Under the pieces are notes generated by a model. That model did not search any database. It had not been told where the DNA came from and saw only the letters and a list, made by a program, of their open reading frames with translations. Shown in pieces: positions 36,134 through 44,634 of a stretch of 64,000 nt of DNA. The stretch is taken from the NCBI GenBank assembly GCA_963822695.1, contig CAWGJH010000019.1, positions 1 through 64,000 on the forward strand, written 5' to 3'. Each line of letters starts with the position of its first letter. Positions within the stretch are counted from its first letter, which is position 1. The stretch comes from GCA-003244245 sp963822695 (GTDB lineage: Bacteria; Actinomycetota; Actinomycetes; Mycobacteriales; Pseudonocardiaceae). Position numbers and translations under genes: made by a program.

Positions 36134-36633
36134 CAATCCACCCCGGCCTGCTCCACGGCGAGGTGGCGCAGCCCCACGGGCTCCAGCCGGTAGCGGTTCA
36201 TCACAGTCAGAGCCGGGGTGTACACGTGCACACTCACCGCGGGGACAGCGCCGGAGTTGGTCACCTGGTGAACGTAGTGCGGGCCGAAGGCGCGGCAGCG
36301 CCCGACGGCCAGTTCGCGGGTAACCTCCACCGGGGGCCGACCCGGCTTGGCAGCGACCACCCGCTCGGTCAGCGTGCCCGCCGCGATCGCGAAGGCGCCC
36401 GACGCCGGACCGTGGTCGTGCAGATCGGTGCCCTGGCCGGGCAACCAGGACAGCAGCCACACCTCATGCTGTCCCGTTCGTTCGAGCAGCCGGTACCAGC
36501 GGGTCTCGGTGCGGTAGTCCACTAGGGGGCACCACCGCTCGGGGCACGCGGCCAGGGTCATGGCGAGGCTTGTCGGAGCACCGGGACGAGTCATATCGGG
36601 AGCCGGGACGGTGAGGTAGGGCACGGCGTGCAC
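36130..36633 (-). CDS. Cysteine dioxygenase, type I
   Basis: Oxidises cysteine to cysteine sulfinate with a non-haem iron. 167 aa; the cupin iron-binding motif is HDHG (LPGQGTDLHDHGPASGAF) with the third His in GPHYVHQVTNSG. The RYRLEPVG end is typical. A short N-terminal extension precedes LAMTLAACPERWCPLV. It is the first gene of a two-gene operon with the rhodanese. A decayed trans-sulfuration enzyme lies upstream on the same strand, so this is a small sulfur-amino-acid region. Confidence 0.9.
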   Translation of the reverse strand: MHAVPYLTVPAPDMTRPGAPTSLAMTLAACPERWCPLVDYRTETRWYRLLERTGQHEVWLLSWLPGQGTDLHDHGPASGAFAIAAGTLTERVVAAKPGRPPVEVTRELAVGRCRAFGPHYVHQVTNSGAVPAVSVHVYTPALTVMNRYRLEPVGLRHLAVEQAGVDW

Positions 36634-36849
36634 GGGGGATTCCTCCGCGAGATCGGTGAACCGACCGCGCAGCGGCCACCACCACCCGAGGTAGGCAGGC
36701 CGTCACAGAAACGCGGTCAGCGGGACAGGGAACTCACCGCGCGGGACAGAGCGCACTCGCCACCCGCCGCAGATCCACCGGGGACCTCCGGACCAAGGCA
36801 ACAGCGCCGCTCACAAGAGTGATCAAACCAGCCGATGGCCCTCCCCGTC

Positions 36850-37200
36850 AAGGGTCGACTCACGTGGCGTCAAGTGCGACCAGCGAGCTTCCCGGACCGG
36901 TCCGAGGTGCTCTCGCCGGCCTACAACGACGCCGCCGGTGACGTCGGCGTGCCCACCGAGGAACTTGGTCGCCGAGTGCAGCACCAGGTCGGCACCGTGC
37001 TCCAGTGGCCGGCAGACGACGGGGCCGGCTCGTGGAGTCCACCACGAGCCGGCCCCCCGCGCGGTGCGCGACCTCGGCGAGAGCGGGCAGGTCGGGCACC
37101 GACAGGGTGGGGTTGGCGATGGTCTCGGCGTAGATCATCCGGGTGCGCGGGGTGACCGCAGCTCGGACAGCGGCGACGTCAGTGATGTCGATCAGTACCG
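36850..37200 (-). pseudogene. Trans-sulfuration (Cys/Met metabolism PLP) enzyme remnant
   Basis: The minus strand encodes PVLIDITDVAAVRAAVTPRT, then MIYAETIANPTLSVPDLPAL and HRAGGRLVVDST. After a frame change it reads PVVCRPLEHGADLVLHSATK, then FLGGHADVTGGVVVG. This is the PLP-binding core of the cystathionine gamma-lyase/methionine gamma-lyase family (SATKFLGGH holds the PLP lysine). N- and C-terminal thirds are missing. The frame breaks exactly at a perfect 15-bp hairpin (37021-37056), which probably caused it. Confidence 0.75.
37021..37056. repeat. Perfect 15-bp hairpin in the trans-sulfuration pseudogene
   Basis: Arms ggggccggctcgtgg (37021-37035) and its exact complement (37042-37056) flank a 6-base loop. 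It sits inside coding sequence, not at a gene end, and at the frame break, pointing to quasi-palindrome correction during replication rather than a terminator. Confidence 0.7.
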
Positions 37201-37294
37201 GGTGTATCCCTCACCGGGGTAGCCACAGGCAGCCCAACGGGACGCGACATACCCCGAACGCTACCGGCTGTTACGTCAGAGCGAGAACATCGAC

Positions 37295-38053
37295 TCAACT
37301 GGGAAACCACTGTTCCTTCGCCATCTGTTCCTTCGCCATCGCCGCCAGCACGGGGATAGCTGCGATCTTGTCGCGGTCAAGGACATTCCACACCACGCCG
37401 GTGGGCCTGTGCGGCGGGCCGCAGTGGATGATCTCCTGGGGTGTGACGATGTAGTCGACCGTGAAGTCGTGCTCATCGTGGGGCAGTGGTTCGTCGATCA
37501 CTTGCAGTTGGTGCACGGTGGTCACGATCGTTGTCCGCGGGCCGACGTGACCGGCCTGGATCAGGAGCGCCACCTCGATGTCGGAGTATCCGGCCCCCTT
37601 ACCGATACGCATACCGGCGAGGTTGACGGCCACACTGCCGCAGACGATCAGGTCGATCGCCTGCATGTCGGAGACGGCCACCTTGGGCGCCACCATTGCC
37701 GCCGTGCGGTGAGCCGCCAGTGCCTCGGGCTCGCCATCGAGCTCAGCCGGATCAAGCCGGAAGAACGGCAGCGGGTCGGCCAGCTTGGGCACAGCCATGT
37801 AGACCAGCTTGCCCTCGCGCAGCGCACGGGCCCGCACCGGCAGCTGGGCCTGGTCAGGGTTGGCCTTGATCACGTGTGCCTGGTGCCAGGCGGGCAACGC
37901 CGCTAGCCGCTGGGCGGTGGCAGCCGCCCCGACGAAGTCCGGAATTCGGCCGTGGGGGTCACAGCTCGCGCCGTCGCGCTGCAGGCGATCCCACACCCGC
38001 TCGCGGATAACCTGCTTCGCGTTGGGCTCAGTCGCCCCAGTCACGCGCCTCAT
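37295..38053 (-). CDS. 5-formyltetrahydrofolate cyclo-ligase-like protein
   Basis: 252 aa from ATG 38053 (ATGA overlap with the XRE/TPR gene). The motif VNLAGMRIGKGAGYSDIE is the ATP/folate-binding GKGxGYxD loop of the cyclo-ligase family. The protein is longer than the usual 190 aa and resembles the COG0212 branch with a divergent N-terminus, so the substrate may not be 5-formyl-THF. A tandem 15-bp duplication at the 3' end gives the repeat MAKEQMAKEQ just before the stop. Co-translated with a regulator, which is unusual for this enzyme. Confidence 0.8.
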   Translation of the reverse strand: MRRVTGATEPNAKQVIRERVWDRLQRDGASCDPHGRIPDFVGAAATAQRLAALPAWHQAHVIKANPDQAQLPVRARALREGKLVYMAVPKLADPLPFFRLDPAELDGEPEALAAHRTAAMVAPKVAVSDMQAIDLIVCGSVAVNLAGMRIGKGAGYSDIEVALLIQAGHVGPRTTIVTTVHQLQVIDEPLPHDEHDFTVDYIVTPQEIIHCGPPHRPTGVVWNVLDRDKIAAIPVLAAMAKEQMAKEQWFPS

Positions 38054-39321
38054 GTCCACGCCACCAGCGCGAGCAGCCGGTCCTGGACATCGTGCACAGC
38101 CTGCTCATTCCGCCAGGGGTAGAGTTCGCGTGCAGCACCGAAGACGACGGTGAGACCACCGCCCCCGCGGGTGCCTTCCAACAGGTCGATGGCCTCGTGC
38201 AACGTGGCAGTGGCTGCCTCCATCTTCCGTTGCCGCAGGTGGGCCAGCGCCAGGTTGCCCAGCACCAGCGAGCGTGTCTTGTGGCGAGCGTGTAGCGCTT
38301 TGGCGGTCGCGTCGAGCAGCGGCTCAGCCCGCTCAGGGTGACCGAGAAAGAGGTAGCACGAGCCAGCCAAGCGACCAAGTTGCGTCGGGGAATAGAAATT
38401 CGCGCCTGGATCGTCGCGATCGATATGCCCAAATGACGCCTCTGCAGCACCCAATGCCCGTTCGCACTGTCTGTACTCGCCGAGCATGGCGTAGGCTTCA
38501 CCGACGTGCAACAAACTAAGGCCGCGCAGAGCGTCGCTCACGCCGTGACTGCGCTCAGCAGCTGCCTGGGCAAAGTTGAGACCCACGCGGGGGTCCCGTA
38601 TCGCGGCACGGCCATAAAGCGCGGCGAAACCCTTTCGCAACTCCGCGTGAGCGACTGCTATTGTGTCACCGCACTCTCGGCCATGCTCGATGGCCTCATC
38701 ACAGTAAGCTACCGTAGTGGTGTAGTCGAGCCTCCCGGAGACGTCCCACACCAGCTGACTCATCAGAATGGCCGAGGTAGTCGCTGCGGTATGCGGCTCT
38801 CGGCGCATCGACTCGCCCTGGGCATAATGGAGCAATAACGCTATCGAAGCGTGACACTGGCCAGCCTCAGCTAGCAAGGACGCTGACGGCAGCGCCTCAT
38901 AGCGTTGTGCAATGTCGTTCAGCTGGGAGGTGAGCTGGCGGGCATCGGCGAGAGGGCGCGATGCCAGATTCCGCGCTCCACGTACCTGTAAGCTTCGCGC
39001 AGCATCCATCTCCTGTGTCATGGCTCGGGCCCGTGCGCGGCGGACGGTAATTTGGTCAGCCTTGTAGGATTCTTTCGCTTGGATGAGCGAATCGTAAGTG
39101 GCGAGCAGTGCGCCGTTGACCCCGACTGCCCTATCTACTGTTTCCCAAAAATGAGAATCTGGGAGTTGGGAGCCCGCTTCAGCGTGGGTGACGGTTGTGC
39201 GGTGACAAGGAACACTCCGCGCTATATCTGCCTGAAACAGCCCAGCTGCCTCTCGAAAGGTTGCCAGGCGACGCCCCAACGCTCGCTGCTGCTCGACAAG
39301 CTGTGCCGGCTGGCGACCCAT
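38050..39321 (-). CDS. XRE-family regulator with TPR-like helical domain
   Basis: 423 aa from ATG 39321 (MGRQPAQLVEQQRALGRRLA); longer in-frame starts exist to 39399. HTH at about residues 15-65 (LATFREAAGLFQADIARSVP; CHRTTVTHAEAGSQLPDSHF), followed by about 330 residues of helical repeats (LLHVGEAYAMLGEYRQCERA; ATATLHEAIDLLEGTRG) as in actinobacterial peptide- or signal-responsive TPR regulators. Its stop overlaps the cyclo-ligase-like gene. The bases to 39624 separate it from a divergent small gene and should hold both promoters. Confidence 0.8.
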   Translation of the reverse strand: MGRQPAQLVEQQRALGRRLATFREAAGLFQADIARSVPCHRTTVTHAEAGSQLPDSHFWETVDRAVGVNGALLATYDSLIQAKESYKADQITVRRARARAMTQEMDAARSLQVRGARNLASRPLADARQLTSQLNDIAQRYEALPSASLLAEAGQCHASIALLLHYAQGESMRREPHTAATTSAILMSQLVWDVSGRLDYTTTVAYCDEAIEHGRECGDTIAVAHAELRKGFAALYGRAAIRDPRVGLNFAQAAAERSHGVSDALRGLSLLHVGEAYAMLGEYRQCERALGAAEASFGHIDRDDPGANFYSPTQLGRLAGSCYLFLGHPERAEPLLDATAKALHARHKTRSLVLGNLALAHLRQRKMEAATATLHEAIDLLEGTRGGGGLTVVFGAARELYPWRNEQAVHDVQDRLLALVAWT

Positions 39322-39623
39322 ACCGTCGTACCCCTCCCACCTCGGCTTCCGCGCTGCTGAGGCAGCAAGCGTAGCGCTGACAGGTGCCAGTTGGCTCACC
39401 CACTACCACACCTGACTGTCCACCCGATTCACTCCCTCCATGCTCCAGGACCGCAACGTGGTCAACCACATCCCTCATCAGTGGATTGGGCGACTGACCG
39501 CCATGAGGGTCCGGGGTTATACGGAACTGAGCATGCGCGTTGACGACGACATGGCTACCTGCCTGGCCGACCTGGCGTCTCGTCGATGGTCAAACACTGG
39601 AGATAAGACCACGGCAGGGACCG
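39322..39623. other. Divergent promoter region upstream of the XRE/TPR gene
   Basis: About 300 bases. A plus-strand frame from 39440 ends in overlap with the next gene and might encode a short peptide, but its composition is not convincing. No other feature is supported. Confidence 0.35.
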
Positions 39624-39884
39624 ATGACTAACAACGACCGTAGTGGCTTCGAGTATTACCGTGAGTCTGTGTATGCGCGGCTCAGGAAATATACCTCCGC
39701 GCTCGATGACCCGGATGACCGGGTGATCGCTATCATCGCTCGCGTTGAGCTGCCCCGCTATGTGCGGTACTGGGTCGCCCTGCTCGCCGAGCACGAGGCG
39801 ACGGCCAGCGGAAAGTGCCCAACCTGTTCCCGGTGGTGGCGCCAATCAGGCCCGGACGGCTGCTACGTGACCCCGAAACCGTAG
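39624..39884 (+). CDS. Small hypothetical protein with CxxC motif
   Basis: 86 aa from ATG 39624 (MTNNDRSGFEYYRESVYARL). Pattern: RKYTSALDDPDDRVIAIIAR, YVRYWVALLAEHEATASGKC, then PTCSRWWRQSGPDGCYVTP. CPTC and a later Cys could bind metal. Small genes of this kind often stand divergent to an XRE regulator in actinomycetes. A strong terminator follows at 39898-39960. Function unknown. Confidence 0.55.
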   Translation: MTNNDRSGFEYYRESVYARLRKYTSALDDPDDRVIAIIARVELPRYVRYWVALLAEHEATASGKCPTCSRWWRQSGPDGCYVTPKP

Positions 39885-39897
39885 CGGCCGGCCGTAC

Positions 39898-39960
39898 GGT
39901 CGGCAGGGGTGAATATAGCGCGCCCCGAAATACCACGACGCTGTATTCACCCCGCCGACC
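39898..39960. terminator. Long stem-loop between convergent genes
   Basis: The left arm 39898-39920 (ggtcggcaggggtgaatata...) pairs with 39939-39960 (ctgtattcaccccgccgacc region) over 22 positions with one bulged A and one G-T pair. The loop is 18 bases. It lies between the small CxxC gene and gpsA, which converge, so it can terminate both. There is no T-run on either side. Confidence 0.65.
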
Positions 39961-39989
39961 ATCCAACCCACTCTCAGGGATCCGAGGCG

Positions 39990-41000
39990 TCATTCTGGTC
40001 TGTGTGCGCGACTGAGCAGTTCACCGGCCATCTGCCTGGGTGACTGGCCGTCATAACAGACTTGGCGCACACCGTCGGTGATGGGCACTTCAACGCCACA
40101 ACGCGCAGCCAGGCCCTGGATCGACAAGCAGGACTTGACACCTTCGGCCACCTGGCCATGGGTGGCCTGCTGGGCCTGCTCGAGGGTGTCACCCAACCCG
40201 AGCCGGTAGCCGAAGGAACGATTACGAGATAGCGGTGAGGCGCAGGTGGCCACCAGATCGCCGAGGCCGGCCAGGCCCGCGAGGGTCATCGGGTCGGCAC
40301 CCAGCGCCGCACCCAGCCGTCCCATCTCGGCCAACCCTCGGGTGATCAGCGTCGCCAGCGTATTGTCCCCATATCCCAGTCCAGCAGCCATCCCGCACGC
40401 CAGCGCGATGACGTTCTTACAGGCGCCACCGAGTTCGCAGCCAATCACGTCGGTGTTGGTGTAAGGCCGAAAGTAACCCGTTCCGCAGGCGTGCTGCACC
40501 GCAACGGCACGGTCGTGGTCGGTGCAGGCAACCACGCTCGCGGTGGGCTGCTCGGCGGCAATCTCGCGAGCCAGGTTGGGTCCAGACACCACCACTACCT
40601 GGTCAGGCACGACGGCAGTGACATCGATCACGACCTCACTCATCCGCTTGAGGCTACCCAGTTCGACGCCCTTGGCGAGGCTCACCAGGGTGGCTTCCGG
40701 TGGGATCGACTTGTGCCACTCGCGCAGATTGTCGCGCAACGTCTGGCTGGGTACGGCGAAGACCACCGCGTCCACTCCATCCAGCGCCGCCTCCGCGCGC
40801 ACGGTGGCGTGCACGGAAGCGGGAAGTGTCACCCCCGGCAGGTAGTCCGGGTTGGTGTGCTGGTAGGTGACCACGTCGGCCACCTCAGCCCGACGTGCCC
40901 AGAGCACAACATCCCGGCCCGCGTCGGCGAGCACCTTGGCGAACGTGGTGCCCCATGAGCCCGCGCCCATCACCGCGATTCGCTGCACCGCCAGGTTCAT
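39990..41000 (-). CDS. gpsA: Glycerol-3-phosphate dehydrogenase [NAD(P)+]
   Basis: Reduces dihydroxyacetone phosphate to sn-glycerol-3-phosphate for phospholipids. 336 aa: the NAD-binding VMGAGSWGTTFAKVLADAG, FAVPSQTLRDNL, VSLAKGVELGSLKRMSEV, and the catalytic lysine segment GGACKNVIALACGMAAGLGY. Its GTG/ATG start overlaps the end of plsC by 4 bases. Together they form the start of phosphatidic acid synthesis: gpsA makes the backbone, plsC acylates it. Confidence 0.96.
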   Translation of the reverse strand: MNLAVQRIAVMGAGSWGTTFAKVLADAGRDVVLWARRAEVADVVTYQHTNPDYLPGVTLPASVHATVRAEAALDGVDAVVFAVPSQTLRDNLREWHKSIPPEATLVSLAKGVELGSLKRMSEVVIDVTAVVPDQVVVVSGPNLAREIAAEQPTASVVACTDHDRAVAVQHACGTGYFRPYTNTDVIGCELGGACKNVIALACGMAAGLGYGDNTLATLITRGLAEMGRLGAALGADPMTLAGLAGLGDLVATCASPLSRNRSFGYRLGLGDTLEQAQQATHGQVAEGVKSCLSIQGLAARCGVEVPITDGVRQVCYDGQSPRQMAGELLSRAHRPE

Positions 41001-41674
41001 GACGCCTGCTCCTGGCGCACCCTGGCAAGCAGATCGCGGAGTTGGTCCATCACCCGGTCAGTGACCTCTCGCAGCAGAGGCCCATCCACTGGTCGCCGCC
41101 GGAAATGGGAGAGGTCGATCGGTGGCCCAGCGCGCACGATCACGTCGGTCCGGGGCAGCGGGCGGAACCGCCTGCCGTAGTGGTCATAGATCCGCTGCGT
41201 GCCCCAGTGCACCACCGGCACCACCGGCACGTCGTTGTGCAGTGCTAGCCGGGCGATCCCGGTGTGCCCCACCATCGGCCAGTGATCCGGGTCCCGGGTG
41301 ACGGTGCCTTCGGGGTAGATCAGCACCGCCTTGCCCTCAGAGAGTGCCTGTTCGGCGTACCGTAGGCTTTCGCTGGCCTCGGCGCCGCCTCGGTGCACCG
41401 GGATCTGGCCCGCGCCGGCCATCACCCGACCGACCACCGGTACCCGCCACAGGTCCTGCTTGGCCAAAAACCGCGGGATCCGCCCCCTGCGGTGCAAGAA
41501 CACCCCGGTGTAGATCGGGTCCAGGTAGGAGATATGGTTGCACGCCACCAGGACCGGCCCGACCTCCGGAATGTGCTCGAGGCCCTCGAAACGTCGCCGT
41601 CCCAGCAGGCGGGTGAGCGGGTAGAACACCACGATGCACAACCCGATCAACGGGCTGGCCTTTTCCCGTGCCAC
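40997..41674 (-). CDS. plsC: 1-acylglycerol-3-phosphate O-acyltransferase (PlsC family)
   Basis: Transfers an acyl chain to lysophosphatidic acid at the membrane. 225 aa from GTG 41674, which follows gaggagga. Motif I is NHISYLDPIYTG (the family H(x4)D with N-H-x-S-x-x-D), motif III is YPEGTVTRD, and motif IV includes VPVVPVVHWG. The frame is open upstream to 41794, but that stretch lacks family character. Co-transcribed with gpsA. Confidence 0.92.
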   Translation of the reverse strand: MAREKASPLIGLCIVVFYPLTRLLGRRRFEGLEHIPEVGPVLVACNHISYLDPIYTGVFLHRRGRIPRFLAKQDLWRVPVVGRVMAGAGQIPVHRGGAEASESLRYAEQALSEGKAVLIYPEGTVTRDPDHWPMVGHTGIARLALHNDVPVVPVVHWGTQRIYDHYGRRFRPLPRTDVIVRAGPPIDLSHFRRRPVDGPLLREVTDRVMDQLRDLLARVRQEQAS

Positions 41675-41814
41675 GCCATCCTCCTCGCGCTGATGGTCAA
41701 GCGTGCGCTGATTGTCAAACGGGCCCTGCTTGCCGGGTTGGGCAATAGTGAGGCGAAGTCTCCCTGCCGCCGGATCGCCAGGTCCAGCGGCCACCAGCGC
41801 GGGAGGATGGGGAC

Positions 41815-42477
41815 GTGCACGTGGAGCTGCTCGTCCCGGTGAAACCGCTCGCCAGGGCCAAGACCCGGCTGCGGGGGGTGGCCGATGGCGGGGCTGGCGC
41901 CCCTGAGGCGCACGCCCGGTTGGTCCTCGCCCTAGTCCGAGATACCCTCGCTGCCGCGGCTGGTGCGGCTGTGGTCCGCCGGGCAGTCGCGATCTGCTCC
42001 GACGAGGAGGTGTGCACCGCGCTCGCGGTCGACGGGGTGCAGGTGATCCCCGACGAGCCAGCCGCTGGCCTCAACCCAGCCCTGCGGTACGGGGAAGCCG
42101 TGCTCCGCACGGCGGATCCCACCACGACGGTCGGGGTGCTGCAGGCCGACCTGCCGGCGCTAAGCCCGGAGGAGCTGGACTGCGCCGTTCGCCACGGCCT
42201 GGCCACTGGCGGCCGGGCGTTCTGCACCGATCGAACGGGCACTGGGACGACCCTGTTGCTGGCCCCCCCGGGGCAGCCCTTGGCTCCCCGCTTTGGAGTC
42301 GGCTCGGCGGCGGCGCACCGGGCCACCGGCGCTCGGGAGCTCTCCGGTTCCTGGCCGGGGCTGCGTTGCGATGTCGACACCGCGGCCGATCTGGCCGTCG
42401 CGCGCGGCCTGGGCCTCGGTCGGTTCACTCGCGCCGCGCTGCTCAGGCCTGGGTTCGACGCTTTCCCACCCGGCTGA
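41815..42477 (+). CDS. cofC: 2-phospho-L-lactate (or phosphoenolpyruvate) guanylyltransferase
   Basis: Activates the 3-carbon acid for coenzyme F420 synthesis. 220 aa from GTG 41815: MHVELLVPVKPLARAKTRLR, then RLVLALVRDTLAAAAGA, ALRYGEAVLR, VLQADLPALSPEEL, and FGVGSAAAHRATGA. The KxxxxAKTRL nucleotide-binding start and QADLP acidic motif are conserved. In mycobacteria the equivalent FbiD uses phosphoenolpyruvate. It indicates an F420-producing organism; fbiA, fbiB and fbiC are not in this window. Confidence 0.9.
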   Translation: MHVELLVPVKPLARAKTRLRGVADGGAGAPEAHARLVLALVRDTLAAAAGAAVVRRAVAICSDEEVCTALAVDGVQVIPDEPAAGLNPALRYGEAVLRTADPTTTVGVLQADLPALSPEELDCAVRHGLATGGRAFCTDRTGTGTTLLLAPPGQPLAPRFGVGSAAAHRATGARELSGSWPGLRCDVDTAADLAVARGLGLGRFTRAALLRPGFDAFPPG

Positions 42478-42522
42478 GTATTGATTATCCCCGGGTCTGG
42501 CGTGATACGGAACAATGGTTGG

Positions 42523-44634
42523 GTGAGCGAGCATCTCCCTCCCCCAGCGGCGACCCCGGTGCCCTCGCCCACCGATCTTCCTGATGACCGCTACCTCAAT
42601 CGGGAACTATCCTGGCTGGACTTCAACGCCCGGGTGCTCGCACTCGCCGAGGACACCAGCCAGCCGTTGCTGGAGCGGGCCAAGTTCCTGGCGATCTTCG
42701 CGTCGAACCAGGACGAGTTCTACATGGTGCGAGTCGCCGGGCTCAAGCGCCGCGAGAAGGCCGGGCTGGACGTGCGCAGCGCGGACGGGCTGTCCCTGCG
42801 GGAGCAGCTAACCCAGATCACGATGTGCAGCCGGGAGCTCGCCGAGCGCCAAACCCGGATCTACCTCGACTCGGTCCGTCCTGAACTGGAGAAGCACAAG
42901 ATCACCTTCGTCACCTGGTCCGACCTCGACGACCAGCAACGGCTGCGGCTGTCGGGTTATTTCACCGACCAGATCTTCCCGGTGCTCACCCCGTTGGCGG
43001 TGGACCCCGCCCACCCGTTCCCCTCCATCTCCAGCTTGTCGCTGAACCTGGCCGTGATGGTGCGTGACCCGGACAGTCGCATCGAGCGATTCGCCCGGGT
43101 CAAGGTGCCCAACAACGTGCCACGCCTGGTTCAAGTGGAGAGCGACCAGGACGGTCGCGGGTCGCCACGCACGTTCCTGCCGCTGGAGGAGCTGATCGGG
43201 GCCCATCTCAGTGAGCTGTTCGCCGGCATGGAGGTGGTCAACTGGCACATCTTCCGGGTTACCCGCAACGCCGACTTCGAGGTCGAGGAGGACCGCGACG
43301 AGGGCTTGCTGCAAGCAATGGAGCGGGAGCTGGCGCAACGCCGCTTCGGTCCACCGGTACGCCTGGAGGTGGCCGAGAAGATGAGCGAGCGCGTGCTGGA
43401 GCTCCTGCTGCGCGAGCTCGACGTCGATCCGCACGACGTGGTCGAGGTACCCGGCCTGCTGGACCTGTCCTGCCTCTGGCAGCTCCACGCGCTGCCCGCC
43501 CCGGAGCTGAAGGACGAGCCGTTCGTCCCCGCGACGCACCCGGCCTTCGGTAAGGGCGAGAGCCCCAAAGACGTGTTCGCCACCCTGCGCGACGGCGACG
43601 TGCTGGTACACCACCCCTACGACTCGTTCTCCACCAGCGTGCAGCGTTTCATCGAACAGGCCGCCGGGGATCCGCAGGTGCTGGCGATCAAGCAGACGCT
43701 CTACCGGACGTCCGGTGACTCCCCTATCGTCAACGCACTGATCGACGCCGCCGAGGCCGGCAAGCAGGTCGTCGCGTTGGTGGAGGTCAAGGCGCGATTC
43801 GACGAGCAGGCCAACATCAGGTGGGCCAGAACGCTGGAACGCGCCGGGGTACACGTGGTCTATGGGCTGATGGGGCTTAAAACGCACTGCAAGACCTCGC
43901 TGGTGGTGCGCCAAGAGGGCTCGACGATCCGCAGGTACTGCCATATCGGCACCGGCAACTACAACCCGAAGACCGGCCGGCTCTACGAGGACATCGGATT
44001 GTTCACCGCTGCACCCGCGATCGGCGCTGACCTCACCGACTTGTTCAACTCGCTGACCGGCTACGCGCGGCCGACCTCCTACCGCAGCTTGCTGGTGGCG
44101 CCCTACGGAATCCGGCGCGGCATCCTGGAGCGGATCGAGGGTGAGATCGCCCACGCCCGGGCGGGGCGCCCGGCGGGGATCCGGATCAAGGTCAACTCAC
44201 TGGTCAACGAGCAGGTGATCGATGCGCTGTACCGGGCAGCGCTGGCCGGTGTCAGTGTCAACCTCGTGGTCCGCGGCATCTGCGCACTCATCCCTGGCCG
44301 CCCGGAACTCTCAGAGAACATCCGGGTGCGCTCGATCTTAGGCCGCTTCCTCGAACACTCACGGGTCTTCCACTTCGTCGGTGCGGGCGAGTACTGGATC
44401 GGCAGCGCGGACATGATGCATCGCAACCTGGACCGCCGGGTTGAGGTGCTGGTGTCGGTGGCCGACCCGGCCGTCACCGATGAGCTGGACGCAATGCTCA
44501 CCTCCGCCCTGGACCCGGCCACGCGATGCTGGGTCTTGGAAGCAGACGGCTCATGGCGACCCGCTCCCTCAGACGGATCCACCGTCCGTGACCATCAGGT
44601 GCAGGAAATCCATCGACACCGCAGGGGTGAATGA
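42523..44634 (+). CDS. ppk1: Polyphosphate kinase 1
   Basis: Makes inorganic polyphosphate from ATP. 703 aa from GTG 42523 (MSEHLPPPAATPVPSPTDLP); the frame is open 14 codons earlier. N-domain DDRYLNRELSWLDFNARVLA, head domain HPFPSISSLSLNLAVMV, catalytic C-domains with HHPYDSFSTSVQRFIEQAA, LIDAAEAGKQVVALVEVKAR, and the phosphorylated His in HIGTGNYNPKTGRLYEDIGL. Overlaps mutT1 by 8 bases, the ppk-mutT1 order of Mycobacterium tuberculosis. Confidence 0.97.
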   Translation: MSEHLPPPAATPVPSPTDLPDDRYLNRELSWLDFNARVLALAEDTSQPLLERAKFLAIFASNQDEFYMVRVAGLKRREKAGLDVRSADGLSLREQLTQITMCSRELAERQTRIYLDSVRPELEKHKITFVTWSDLDDQQRLRLSGYFTDQIFPVLTPLAVDPAHPFPSISSLSLNLAVMVRDPDSRIERFARVKVPNNVPRLVQVESDQDGRGSPRTFLPLEELIGAHLSELFAGMEVVNWHIFRVTRNADFEVEEDRDEGLLQAMERELAQRRFGPPVRLEVAEKMSERVLELLLRELDVDPHDVVEVPGLLDLSCLWQLHALPAPELKDEPFVPATHPAFGKGESPKDVFATLRDGDVLVHHPYDSFSTSVQRFIEQAAGDPQVLAIKQTLYRTSGDSPIVNALIDAAEAGKQVVALVEVKARFDEQANIRWARTLERAGVHVVYGLMGLKTHCKTSLVVRQEGSTIRRYCHIGTGNYNPKTGRLYEDIGLFTAAPAIGADLTDLFNSLTGYARPTSYRSLLVAPYGIRRGILERIEGEIAHARAGRPAGIRIKVNSLVNEQVIDALYRAALAGVSVNLVVRGICALIPGRPELSENIRVRSILGRFLEHSRVFHFVGAGEYWIGSADMMHRNLDRRVEVLVSVADPAVTDELDAMLTSALDPATRCWVLEADGSWRPAPSDGSTVRDHQVQEIHRHRRGE

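Noticed and set aside
36640..36850. Possible SAM-type riboswitch upstream of cysteine dioxygenase
   Set aside because: A ccttggtccgg hairpin caught the eye, but the conserved core (GCAACCCU-like junction and pseudoknot bases) is not present.
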